64,000 nucleotides of DNA from Hemerocallis citrina (Eukaryota; Streptophyta; Magnoliopsida; Asparagales; Asphodelaceae), in assembly GCA_017893485.1 (NCBI GenBank), contig CM030368.1, positions 111,235,549 to 111,299,548 on the forward strand, written 5' to 3'. Position 1 is the stretch's first letter. The number at the start of each line of letters is the position of its first letter. This document shows positions 33,689 to 44,168 of the stretch, in pieces. The position numbers and the translations under genes were made by a program. Below the pieces are notes generated by a model that searched no databases, was not told where the DNA came from, and worked only from the letters and a program-made list of their open reading frames with translations.

Positions 33689-34720
33689 ATGGATCTTTTG
33701 CATCAGAACATGGCTGGACAAAGAGTAAGAAATGGTGAAAGTCTAGACTTGGAAACGAAACTCGCGAGGGTCTATCAGACACTCAATGCCGTGGCCATGA
33801 ATCAGAACCAAGGAAGGGTACCTGCGAATCCGGTGCCCGAAGCAATCAAACTCGTGGAATTATTCAAACGGATGAAACCACCGGTGTATGAAGGGAAGTC
33901 AGACCCTGATACGGCTGACAACTGGATCAGGCAGGTAGAGACTATTTTCGAAGTCTTGGAGACCCCTGAAGGCAGTAAGGTGAAGTTGGCGACTCTGCAA
34001 TTTAAGAAGGATGCGGCTGTGTGGTGGCAGTCGATGAAGCAGAAAATGGGAGGTATTGTTCTCGTCTGGGAGGAATTTTTGGAGGAATTCTGTAGTCATT
34101 ACTTTCCTTCAGACGTCCAGGAGAAGAAGGCCATGGAGTTTCTGTCGTTGCAACAAGGTGGCATGTCAGTTAGGGAGTATGAGACTAAATTTACTCAGCT
34201 CTCAAGGTATGCTCCCCAACTGGTAATGGATGAGGCAAAGAAGGCTCGTAAGTTCGAGCATGGATTGAGGCTGAGCTTGAGGTCCCGGATGATACCTCTT
34301 GGTATCAGAAGGTTTGACAAACTGGTCAAGCGCGCGGCAGCCACGGAAGCAGACATGGAGCAGTTTCATGTTGTTCTAAGTCGGAGGAACAACTGGCAGT
34401 CTGGAAAGAGGCCCGCAAATTCTGGGAATTTCAAGGGTCAACCATCGGCACAAAGGTTTAAACCGACAGGGGCAAACGCTATCAATGTGGTTGGAGGACC
34501 TGGGAACAATGTTGTGAGACCTCCTGCAGTAAATTGCTACAACTGTGCTGAGACGGGACATTACAAATCTCAATGCCCCAAACTGTGGAGTGTTAATCGC
34601 AATGCACCAATGCAGCAGACTGGAAAGAGACCGTACCAACAAGGGCGAGTATTTGCCTTGACTGAAGCTGATGCTGATGAGGTGGATCATGTCATCACTG
34701 GTACGAGGACGGATGTTTAG
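33689..34720 (+). CDS. Element C Gag
   Basis: 343-codon intact Gag, the particle-forming protein. A second in-frame Met lies at 33710. The retrotransposon Gag core spans about residues 60-230, with PPVYEGKSDPDTADNWI, KDAAVWWQSM, FCSHYFPSDVQEKKAMEFLSL and GGMSVREYETKFTQLSRYAP. A CCHC knuckle CYNCAETGHYKSQC sits at residues 283-296. The LSLQQ/GGMSV region is continuous, unlike element A/B gag, where an intron interrupts it. The last five residues (TRTDV) are read from the candidate gag-protease intron, so unspliced RNA stops here and yields Gag alone. Confidence 0.95.
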   Translation: MDLLHQNMAGQRVRNGESLDLETKLARVYQTLNAVAMNQNQGRVPANPVPEAIKLVELFKRMKPPVYEGKSDPDTADNWIRQVETIFEVLETPEGSKVKLATLQFKKDAAVWWQSMKQKMGGIVLVWEEFLEEFCSHYFPSDVQEKKAMEFLSLQQGGMSVREYETKFTQLSRYAPQLVMDEAKKARKFEHGLRLSLRSRMIPLGIRRFDKLVKRAAATEADMEQFHVVLSRRNNWQSGKRPANSGNFKGQPSAQRFKPTGANAINVVGGPGNNVVRPPAVNCYNCAETGHYKSQCPKLWSVNRNAPMQQTGKRPYQQGRVFALTEADADEVDHVITGTRTDV

Positions 34721-34790
34721 AGGTTCATGTTGTTTCTTTTTCCCGTTTATTTAGTGAACTGTTACGTAATGTGTGTGTATTATGTAACAG
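34701..34790 (+). other. Candidate gag-protease intron of element C
   Basis: 90 bp, GTACGA...TATGTAACAG, with a U-rich tract, containing an in-frame TAG. Removing it joins HVITG to KLYLNGM in phase 1, giving a continuous Gag-protease frame. The same codon position is interrupted in element B (47978-48160). Confidence 0.7.
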
Positions 34791-35212
34791 GAAAACTTTA
34801 TTTGAATGGAATGAAAGCTATTGTTTTGTTCGATACTAGATCCTCTCATACTTTTGTGTCTCCTAAATTTGCTAAAGTGTTGGGAATTGAACCGAAGATT
34901 TTTTCAGACAAGATCTTAGCAGTAGCTACTCCATTAAGGGAGACTTTAACCACTGATCGGTACTATGTGGATTGCGAGATTGTGATTGGAGACAGAATCT
35001 TCAGAATTGATCTAATCGAGCTGACTATCTTGGGAGTCGATGTTATCATTGACATTGATTGGATGTCGGTGTACAGTGCAAGCATCGAGTGCAAGACCAA
35101 GACGGTAATAGTGAAGGCTCCAGGTGGACCTGAAGTCACTTTCCAAGGGAAGAAGAGGTGTTCTAGGTTGGTGGCAGCTATCCGCAAGGAAGAGATTCAT
35201 GTGGAAGTGTAA
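34791..35212 (+). pseudogene. Element C protease, altered active site
   Basis: The retroviral-type aspartic protease region follows the intron acceptor. The active-site triad reads Asp-Thr-Arg (34832-34840) in LFDTRSSHTFVSP, where the family has D-T/S-G; GGA to AGA would explain it. The second conserved motif is degraded (VDVIIDIDWM, where relatives have ILGMDWL). A TAA at 35210-35212 ends the frame two residues before the conserved VVRDYPTVF start of reverse transcriptase. It would normally cut the polyprotein. Confidence 0.9.
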
Positions 35213-36700
35213 AGGATTCCTGTGGTTAGGGACTATCCGACTGTGTTCTTGGATGATTTTCCTGGGTTACCCCCGCAACGTGATGTAGAGTTCAGCATCA
35301 CCCTTCAACAGGGAAGTGCACCCATTTCTAAGGCAATGTATAGGATGGATCCAGTGGAACAGGATGAGGTGAAACGGCAGATTGAGGAACTATTGGAGAA
35401 AGGCTTTATTCAACCTAGTGCGTCACCTTGGGGAGCACCAGTGCTTTTGGTAAAGAAGAAGGATGGATCGATGAGAATGTGTATCGATTACCGAGAGCTG
35501 AATAAGGTCACTGTTCAGAATAAGTATCCTATTCCCCGAAATGATGACTTGTTCGGTCGTCTACAAGGAGCAGCTGTTTTCTCCAAAATAGATCTTCGAT
35601 CAGGATATCACCAAGTTTGAGTGAAAGCCGAGGATGTGCACAAAACTGCATTTAGAACTCGACATGGGCATTACGAATTCTTAGTTATGCCATTTGGAGT
35701 GACGAATGCACCCGCAATCTTCATGGATTTGATGAACAGAGTTCTGAGGCCGTTCATTGATTCTTTCGTCGTGGTGTTTATCGACGATATTCTCGTGTAC
35801 TCCAAGTCAAAAGAGGAGCACACCGAGCATCTGGTAGCAGTTTTGAGGAAGCTGGAAGAGCAGGAGTTGTATGCCAAGCTGTCCAAGTGCGATTTCTGGA
35901 AATCTGAAGTGGCATTCCTAGGTCATATCCTTTCTACGGAGGGAGTGGCAACTGATCCTCAGAAGATAGAGGCAGTGAGAGATTGGGCTAGGCCTACTAT
36001 AGTGAAGGAAGTCAAAAGTTTTCTTGGATTAACTAGATACTACAGGATATTCATTCAAGGTTATGCTCAGTTAGCCGTACCGCTCACTGGTTTGACCAAG
36101 AAGAATGTGAACTTCAAGTGGACTGAGCAATGTGAGGCAAGCTTTCAGGAGTTGAAAGAGAAACTGACTACTGCACCTATTTTGGCTTTGCCTAGGACAG
36201 GTGTTAAGTATGATGTTTATAGCGATGCTTCACATCGTGGGCTTGGTTGTGTCTTAATGCAAGAAGGAAGAGTAATCGCTTATAGGTCTAGGCAACTACG
36301 ACCGCACGAGAAGAATTACTCGACTCATGATCTGGAGTTGGCTGCGATTATCTTTGCTTTGAAGCAATGGAGACACTACGTGTATGGTGAGAAATTGAAC
36401 ATGTACACGGACCACAAGAGTTTGAAGTACATATACCAGCAGAAGAATCTGAATCTGAGGCAGCGAAGATGGTTGGAAGTGCTTGAGGACATGCGACCTG
36501 AGATCAAGTATCATCCTGGGAAAGCTAATGTTGTTGCTGATGCACTTAATCGCAAGAGCAGTTTATCCAGTTTGATTACAACTCAGAAGCATCTGATGGA
36601 AGAATTGGATCGAGCAGGTATTGAAGTTGTCTTGCGGATTGGGAGCATCTTTAGCTCAGTTGAGGCTTTAGCCTACATTGAATGGAAGGATTATTACAAG
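35213..36700 (+). pseudogene. Element C reverse transcriptase and RNase H
   Basis: Copies element RNA into DNA and degrades the RNA. Motifs in order: [68 protein letters not shown] and the catalytic FIDD box (35777-35788). RNase H then shows [22 protein letters not shown] and VVADAL, so its D-E-D-D residues are all kept. One in-frame TGA (35618-35620) replaces an Arg codon in QV-VKAED, consistent with CGA to TGA at a CpG. A frameshift near 36690 precedes integrase. Confidence 0.95.
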
Positions 36701-38101
36701 TCAAGAGGTTGATGCTGATATCTTGGAGATGAAGGAGCAGGTTGGTGCTGGCAGGTTGCCCGGATTTCAAATCAGGGATGGAGTGCTGTGGTTCGGAGAT
36801 AGACTGTGCGTTCCAAATCAGGCGGACCTGAAAGAGAGTATTCTTCAGGAGGCACATGCTACTCTTTTGTCAGTACATCCTGGAAGTACTAAGATGTACA
36901 GAGACATCAAACCGCATTTCTGTTGGTCAGGTTTGAAGCGGGATGTGGCTGAATTTGTGGCGAAGTGTGAGGTTTGTCAGCAAGTCAAAGCCGAGAATCA
37001 GAGACCCGGAGGTCTATTACAACCGTTACCTATTCCGGAATGGAAGTGGGATAACATCAGTATGGATTTCATTACGAGATTGCCCTAGAGTCCTAAAGGC
37101 AATGATGTGATTTGGGTTATAGTCGATCGACTAACCAAGTCCGCTCACTTCTTGGCGATGAAACTCACTGCTTCGATGGACAAGTTAGCTGAGTTGTATG
37201 TTGGCGAGATCGTCAGGCTTCATGCTGTTCCGTCAACTATTGTGTCTGATCGAGATGCGCGGTTTACTTCGCATTTCTGGAGGAGTCTTCAGACAGCTTT
37301 GGGTACCAAGACGGATTTCAGTACTGCTTTTCATCCGCAAACCGATGGGCAGACCGAGAGAGTCAACCGTACTCTTAAGGATATGCTTCAGTGTTGTGTA
37401 CTAGACTTTGGAGGCAGTTGGGAAAGGCATTTACCTTTGGTAGAGTTTGCCTACAACAACAGTTTCAGACTAGCATTGGGATGGCGCCGTACAAAGCTTT
37501 GTATGGCAGGAAGTACAGAACACCTGTTTGTTGGTTTGAAGTTGGGGAGCGTCAGTTGTTTGGGCCTGAGCTTGTACAGCAAACCTCTGAAAAGATTGAT
37601 CTGATCAGGAAAAGGTTGGTAGAGACACAGAGCAGGCAGAAGAGCTATGCAGACAACCGGAGAAGGGACCTTGAGTTTGAGGAAGGTGACTTCGTCTTTC
37701 TGAAAGTATCGCCCAGTAAAGGTGTGATTCGATTTAGTAAAGGCGGGAAATTAGCCCCGAGATTTATAGGCCCGTACAAGATATTGAAAAGGATCGGAAA
37801 AACTGCTTACTGGCTTGAGTTACCGGAAGAGTTATCTCAGGTGCACATTGTCTTTCATGTGTCTATGCTGAGAGGTTACATTCAAGATCCGAGTCATCAT
37901 TTGCCGGAAGTGCCGGAAGGTTTGCAATTGGATCTCAATTACATCGAGTCTCCTGTCGAGATTGTTGATCGTCGAGAGGAAGTCATAAGGAATAAGACAA
38001 TACCGATGGTCAAGGTAGTCTGGAGAAACCATTTGGTTGAAGAGGCTACTTGGAAGTCTGAGGAGAGGATGTTGAGGGATTGTCATGAGCTTTTTGCATG
38101 A
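36680..38101 (+). pseudogene. Element C integrase with C-terminal chromodomain
   Basis: Inserts element DNA into the host genome. It has the H2C2 finger ([10 protein letters not shown]...CEVCQQVK), core Asp in [12 protein letters not shown] (codon 37125-37127), the SDRDARFTSHFW Asp, Glu in FHPQTDGQTER, then APYKALYGRKYRTP, the GKLAPRFIGPYKI fold and HVSMLRGY. The last ~50 residues (VEIVDRREEVIR...VVWRNHLVEEATWKSEERM) are a chromodomain of the plant chromovirus type, thought to steer insertion to heterochromatin. TAG at 37087-37089 breaks LP-SPKG and a frameshift lies near 37470. Confidence 0.95.
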
Positions 38102-38160
38102 ATTGTATTTTGTATTTTCTTGTACTTGTTGTGAGTGTTTTGTTTCTCGCTCTTGACTGT

Positions 38161-38196
38161 AGTTCCGGGGACGGAACTATTCTAAGGAGGGAGTGT
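38161..38196 (+). promoter_or_regulatory. Polypurine tract with an adjoining hairpin
   Basis: AAGGAGGGAGTGT just before the 3' LTR is the plus-strand primer. Immediately upstream AGTTCCG-GGGA-CGGAACT (38161-38178) is a perfect 7-bp hairpin. Confidence 0.75.
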
Positions 38197-38764
38197 TGTA
38201 ATACCCCGATTTTCATTTATGAAAATTATTATTTTATTTTTGCACGTATTGTGCACGTGCAATTTTTTTTGTAGTATAAACTCTTATAATCATTTTCATT
38301 ATGGATAATGTGTATATATATATGTATATGTGTTCTCTAATTGTTTTTATAAAGGCCCATTTTTCTTCAAATAAGCATAAGTCTTTTTAGCCCAAATCTA
38401 ATTTATTTTGTAAACCATTATTTGGCCCATTAATTAAAGCCCATGAATTTATTTTTTCCTTTTATCACAACTTGTAATGTAGACTACTTTTATAAGAGTA
38501 TTTTTATAAAAAATAAAATGTACAACTTTTTATATGGAGAACTAATGAATGCACGTGCATTGCACGTACACGTGCATTGCACGTACACGTGCATGAAGGA
38601 CACCATGGGCCAGTTTTGAATGGAGGGAAAAGGAAAAAGACAAGTGGAGTTATGGGTGGTAGTTGTTTGGATTATGGTTGGTTACTACAACTTCCCCTTA
38701 AATTCTAGCCTTTTATCTTTAACTCCTAGATTAATCCTAGCCCTTCATTTGCTCCAATTTTTAG

Positions 38765-38772
38765 TATAAATA
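38765..38772 (+). promoter_or_regulatory. TATA box of the element C 3' LTR
   Basis: TATAAATACCCACCCCCCC; same module as at 30267. Confidence 0.75.
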
Positions 38773-39660
38773 CCCACCCCCCCTAGCCTAGTTATTCTTG
38801 CACTCATCATTCTCCAAAAAACCTATAGTAGAAAATACATTTGTTAGTAGTACATTATTAGAAGGAAGTGAGATAAAAGATTGAGAGTTTGTGGGTGAGT
38901 TGTGCTTGCAACCAAGGAAGGCCGACATCACATAGGAGCTCATGGGATTGCATCTTTTGAGGCTCGGTTTTGCACAACAAGGAGGAGGAGGAACACTCTT
39001 TTGGCAAGCTCGCGAAGGACTCTTTTGTTTAGGAGGTGTTGCAAATTTTGTTCTCTCCAAATAAGGTGGGTTATTTTCCATATTTCTAATTAGATATCAT
39101 GCTAAGATTGATTGAAATGATAATGCATGAAAGAGATTAATAAGACTACACTTAATGGGAGAAATGGCTTATTAGTTGATTGAATTGATGCTAAATAGAT
39201 TGCATGTTATTCCGTCATGAATCTTAAGTTGTATGTGAATTGTTTGTAGCTATGGAATGCTTGAATTAAAATTTTTTGTTAGTATCAAAACTAAATGCAA
39301 ATGCTAGTAGATGAAATTGTTGCTTTATGTGATTAGATGGACTTTTGTGATAATGTTTAGAATAAGTAACTTGAAATATGTTTTTGGGTTTGTAAAAGGA
39401 AAATAAACAGGGAATTGATATAGGAAATGTTAATGTTAAGTTGTATAAGAAATATCAAAATGAGATGTGATAGTAGTAGTATACAATTTAAATCAATTGT
39501 ATGAAAATATGTGTTAATTACGGGAATAATTATTTTTTTAAATTACTGGAGTATCAAATATTGTTTAAATGGATATTCTGGAGATGTAGTGAAAGCAAAA
39601 CTAAAATAAGAGCTTTGAACATCGAAATATTCAAAATTCGAGTTTTAGTTGAGACAACTT

Positions 39661-39753
39661 GAGCCTATAGCTCAAGTGGTCGGTAGGCTCTTTAGCGCTA
39701 CAGTGGCGCGGTGTAAGTGGTCGAGGTCGCTGGTTCGATTCTTGAGAACACCA
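39661..39753 (+). other. tRNA-like module 1 in the 3' LTR
   Basis: A box TAGCTCAAGTGG (39668-39679) and B box GGTTCGATTCT (39732-39742), a better B-box match than in the 5' LTR copy. Confidence 0.55.
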
Positions 39754-39834
39754 ATCTTTTTATGTGCATTTTAAATCTAATCAATTTTCAGTCCGAGAGC
39801 ATTTAAGTCTCTGACCTTTCCTTATATCGATGAG

Positions 39835-39906
39835 CACAAGTAGCCCAGTGGCCAGTGTGTGCGGTTGGTTTCCCTTCGGTCGCTGGTTCGAATTCTGGCT
39901 TGGCCA
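39835..39906 (+). other. tRNA-like module 2 in the 3' LTR
   Basis: A box TAGCCCAGTGG (39841-39851) and B box GGTTCGAATTC (39885-39895), 44 bp apart. Confidence 0.55.
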
Positions 39907-41480
39907 GAATATTACATTTTTTTGAAAAAATGATTTTGTGGGTTTCTTGAGGTGTAAAAATTATGAAAAAATATTATTATTATTTAAAATTCATGTGAGA
40001 CCTATGAAAATTAATTAGGAGTTATTGGAAGGAAATAAAGTATATTTTGGGAATAAAAGTATAGTTAGAACTATAACTTTACACTCTTATATTTCATGAA
40101 AAATGTGTTTTTCAAAGAAAATTGAGATAAGTGCTAGAAAAGAAAAATTTGAAGGAAAGAAAGTATATGTTGTGAAGTTTGTATGAGTTATTCTTATTAA
40201 AGAGTAGTGTGACAATAGTGAGTGGTGAATATTCACTTTGACTATATATTTGGTGATATGATTTTAATGTGGAAATAAAGGTTGGTTATGAAATACATGA
40301 TGTATAATTGAACTCCATGTATGGTTATTGACTCATGAAAAGATTAGAAATCATGTGATTGGAAAAGAGTAATATTATTGAGTATGACAACTCAAATATG
40401 TGAATTTGTGAAATGAAATTGAAAATTAGGGTGTAGCCAAAACTCACCCCGACAAGTGAAAAGTGATGAAATATGATTATTGACATTGAAAAGACCAAGT
40501 TTGGGTCATGTGAAATGAAAGAAATAAGACCAGTAGTAGTGAGAGGGCTTACTCTAAGAGATTGATTTTGTTCATGATTTTATTAGAATTAAGGATTAGT
40601 TACATAGTGAAGATGTGATGAAAGTAAGAGAAAAACATTGAGTATGAGGGCCATTGGATTGGTGGCGAGAGAGTATCCCAGGATGTCCCATGATGAGTCA
40701 TGATAGGGCGTGGATACTGCTCCAGAGTACCGTCCCGGTGGCGATGCTCGTGGGGTGTTTGACGACTGCGGGTGGTGTCATGTCTATGGTAGGAGCCGAA
40801 TTACCACAGGATGCCTGCATGATGAGTCATGTGTCAGTGCGTTGGGATTCCCTCCAGGGCGCCTAGACATGAGTTCGTATGTCAGAAAATATCTAGGATA
40901 CTTATCGTAGTTACAGTAATAGATTATGTCATGACGAGGGATTGAACCTTATAAGATGAAGAACGATTAGGAGGCTTGCCCTCGGACCTATGTAGTATGG
41001 GATGCATAGAATCCGAACAAGTACACATTAGTGTCATGTAATATAAATAACTGCATTAAGGACTAAGTACACAATCACAAAACGACATCAATAGGGTATT
41101 CCCTTTAGTTTGATATGTGACAAGTTTGTGTTTGTTAAATATGGAAAATCAGTTATACTGTTTCCGGTATAGAGAAGATGGCCGTGTATAATGTTCGTCG
41201 GTTGAATGAACTGACGTACCCACAGTTTTGTATGCTGGGTAAATGACATGATAAATATTAAAGGAGAAATGATGCTTAGCGATTATTCAAATGTGGATGT
41301 AGCTTTATATAAATGTTGTAAATTTGCTTCCGCTGTAAAATGTAAAGTGTAAAGATTTCTATGTAACTCTGATGTAAAGTGAAAAGTTTTAAATTCCTTG
41401 TAAAATTGTACGGAAGAAGTGTAAAGATCTTGTGGAATCTCAAATTCAGTGTATTTTGGAATTCAGCGCGTTACAGGTTC

Positions 41481-42603
41481 GGTCCTCCCGGCCTACATCC
41501 AGTCCCCAAGCAACTCAGTTGAGATTTTCCACTATTCTTGAATTATGTACAAGAATACCCTCCGGCGTTTGACAACAACTATGTCAAACCCGTAGACCTC
41601 TCTCACCACTAGAGAGAGCAAACCCACTCTACACCCAAGAGTGAAAAACCGACTCTACAACAAAGAACCCTACTCTCCAACCCAGAGGACCACTCTCATA
41701 ACCCAAGAGTGAAAAACAACAACAAAAAGAGTTTACAATAACCTCTAGCCTTGTTTGTGATTTGTGCTTTTGTATAGTGGCTATTAGGTTAACTTCAGAA
41801 ATTAGTCTAAAATGAATTCGATGTTATACTAGACTAAATTTCAGAGAACCAAGACTTAGACAATTTGTATGCTTTTGAAATGCTTGTTCTTCTCAAAAAC
41901 AAAAAGCTTGAAACTTAAAGAAATACTTGGAATTGAGTTATAACCTTTGCCAAATGAGTTGTATACTCTTTTTATAGAGTTAGAAACATTTGGACGTTGA
42001 GAGGTTGAATCCCAATTGCCATACAACGGTAGTAAAAAGATTTGATTTTGAAAAACCAAGTTTTAAAATCAGAAAACTGTCAAAACGACTTGAACAGTCG
42101 ACTAGGTTACCATAATGAGTCAACTGGCCAGAGCTTCTATGAGTTCAGACAGTTTCGTACTATGACAGTCGATTGGTTCCAACGAATGGTTGACCAGTAC
42201 TCAACATCAGAACTTATTCAATCTTGTTTTGACCTTTTAATTTTGTAAAACACTTAGTTATTAAAAGTATGTGTGAGTGTGTGTGTGACAAGGCTATTAC
42301 AAGTTTCTAAGACTCAAAGAATGAAAATTACAATATTACAAGATACTTTTTACAAAATATTTGAAGCACTTGAATTTTTTCTTGAACTTGAGTCTTTGGC
42401 CTTTGTCTTTATGTCTTGAATCTTGCTTGATCAATGTGGCTTGAGCTTAAACTTTGTGGCTTGATCAATTACTCTTGAAAGCTTCATTGGATTATTTTGC
42501 CTTTGTGTATTTCACCTTGGCATTGACTTTGATACACTCTGCAAGAGATATGTGATAGAACAACTTTGTATTGTGTTGTAGTCATCAAAACCAAGAATCA
42601 ACA
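41481..42603 (-). mobile_element. Copia 5' LTR, outer part
   Basis: Continues the LTR broken at 29723. It holds ACTCTC-type small repeats (41600-41730), AGTCGACT-like words (42090-42200), and ends GAATCAACA before the TSD AGCTT. With 29406-29723 the full LTR is about 1.44 kb. No gene is seen. Confidence 0.9.
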
Positions 42604-43158
42604 AGCTTTTCATCCCCAGACTGATGGACAGTCAGAGAGGACCATCCAGATTCTTGAAGACATGTTGAGGTCCGGTATGCTACATTTCGGTGGATCTTGG
42701 GAGGACCATTTGCATCTCATTGAGTTCTCGTACAATAACAGCTTTTAGGCCAGTCTTAAATTTGCACCGTTGAGGCACTTTATGGGCAGAAGTGCAGATC
42801 ACTAGTGTGCTGGGATGACATTGGTGAGAGAAAGTTGTTGGGTCCGGAGATGATCACTAGGATAGCTAATGCAGTGACTCAGATCAGGAAGCACGTGCAG
42901 GCAGCTCAGGATAGGCAGAGGCGATGGGCTGATGTCCATCGGAGAGCTTTAGAGTTTGAGGTTGGTGACCATGTTTTCCTAAAGGTATCGCTTTAGCGCG
43001 GTGTCATTCGGTTTGGTGGTGGGGGCAAACTCAGCCTTAGGTTTATTGGACTGTTTGACATTGTGGAGCGAGTAGGCTAGGTGGCTTATCGTCTTGCATT
43101 GCCGCCATTTTTATCAGGAGTGCACAATGTTTTTTATGTCACACAACTCAGAAGATAT
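42604..43158 (+). pseudogene. Element A integrase, C-terminal part
   Basis: Resumes after the copia TSD with FHPQTDGQSERTIQILEDML (catalytic Glu region), then HLHLIEFSYNNSF. It has a stop at 42747 and a one-base deletion near 42765 (CCGTTGAGG against CCGTTCGAGG in element B). Further on are [41 protein letters not shown], and GGKLSLRFIGLFDI with two more stops. It is cut at 43158 by the LTR of element B, so the chromodomain is absent. Confidence 0.9.
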
Positions 43159-43594
43159 TGTAAATCCTGTTTTTCGTTTTTCATATTTTTTGTGTATTTT
43201 TCTCTTCTTGAATATTTTACTCTCTTGTATTTTCTTGGACCGTATATTGGAGTTGTTTTCAATATATATTCATTTTATTTCATTTTGAGCTCTTTTGTCT
43301 GATTGTTTGTCTTTTTGCTTCGTTCCTTATAGATTGTTGTATTTTCTCTTTATTGGATCTTGCACCATTCTCTTTTGCTCGTGTTTTGGGTGCTTGTGGT
43401 TTCTTTTGCCTAAGCCTATTGATAATCCTATTTGCATTTAAACCTAGATCCTCATAACTATCCCAAAAACCAATTGATAAACCAAGTCCTATTCAAATCT
43501 TAAATTTAAACCAACTTCTAATACTACTCCTATTGGACCCATAAACCCAATAACCCAATACCCAACATCTCCAGAAACCCTAAAATTAAAACCC

Positions 43595-43625
43595 TATAAA
43601 AACCCACCTATCTCTCTCTCTCTCC
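43595..43625 (+). promoter_or_regulatory. B-type LTR core promoter
   Basis: TATAAAAA (43595-43602) followed by a CT dinucleotide Y patch. In the second LTR the box reads TATGAAAA (52017-52024). Confidence 0.65.
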
Positions 43626-44168
43626 CCTACCGAACCCTAGCCCTTCTCATACTGTGCAATCCCCACCTTCAACCTCTGAAACCCTACTGCCGACTAACCC
43701 CATTGCTCCACCTCCCGACCACCAAAACCCCTCCACTGCCTTTCATCTCCATCTCCGACTGAACCCCATTACCGCCGACGGAACTTGAACCCATTGCCGA
43801 CCCTGCACCCGACCACCTCTTCGCCCGATCACCCCCTAACCCGAGCTCTCATCATCTCCGCCATCTCTCCCGTTCCCTCTCTGTTCTGTTCGGCGCGCCC
43901 AGCGATGCCAGCCGATGCCGATGCCGCTAGCGCCGGCATCCCTCCCTCTGGTCCCCTTTGCCGACTGCAGTTGCGACAGCGGCAGTCACCACCGCCGTCC
44001 ATTCTGCCGTGTTGTCTCTCTCTCTTGGTTGGGTTGCACGTACCCATAGTTTGCAAGTGTATTTGCTTTGGTTCGTGATTTGCGTTCGTGAGTTTTGCTC
44101 GTTGTGTTTGTTGCATGGGAATCTGTTCCCGTTATTCTTGGTGTTCTTCATTTTCGTCTTCGGTTAAG

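Larger units (their letters stand above)
29724..41475 (+). mobile_element. Element C: full-length Ty3/gypsy chromovirus
   Basis: 11752 bp, TSD GGTTC on both sides (29719-29723 and 41476-41480), LTRs TGTAATACCCC...TTACA of 3280 and 3279 bp. The order is LTR, primer site, extra ORF, gag, protease, reverse transcriptase, RNase H, integrase, chromodomain, polypurine tract, LTR. The C-terminal chromodomain places it among plant chromoviruses, most likely near the Tekay/Del group (inference). The LTRs differ by a few percent by eye. Pol has stops at 35210, 35618 and 37087 and frameshifts near 36690 and 37470, so it is not autonomous now. Confidence 0.96.
38197..41475 (+). mobile_element. 3' LTR of element C
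   Basis: 3279 bp, collinear with 29724-33003. Differences include a third CACGTG unit, a short A-rich insertion near 38510, and many scattered transitions. It has TATAAATA at 38765, a donor motif at 39066, tRNA-like modules at 39661-39753 and 39835-39906, and paired TGAGTCA at 40694 and 40823. Confidence 0.95.
26030..42603 (-). mobile_element. Ty1/copia element, deletion derivative, host of element C
   Basis: The TSD AGCTT (26025-26029 and 42604-42608) and TGTTG...CAACA ends define it. It lies inside element A integrase, reversed. From right to left it has a 5' LTR (split by element C), a primer binding site, gag, protease, integrase, then a truncated 3' LTR. Reverse transcriptase, RNase H and the first ~1.1 kb of the 3' LTR are gone. 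Both protease and integrase active sites are altered, so it could not move alone. The lineage within copia is not determined. Confidence 0.92.

Noticed and set aside
33574..33706. Intron joining the upstream ORF of element C to gag
   Set aside because: GTAAGA at 33574 is donor-like (phase 1), but none of the nearby AG acceptors enters gag in the matching phase.
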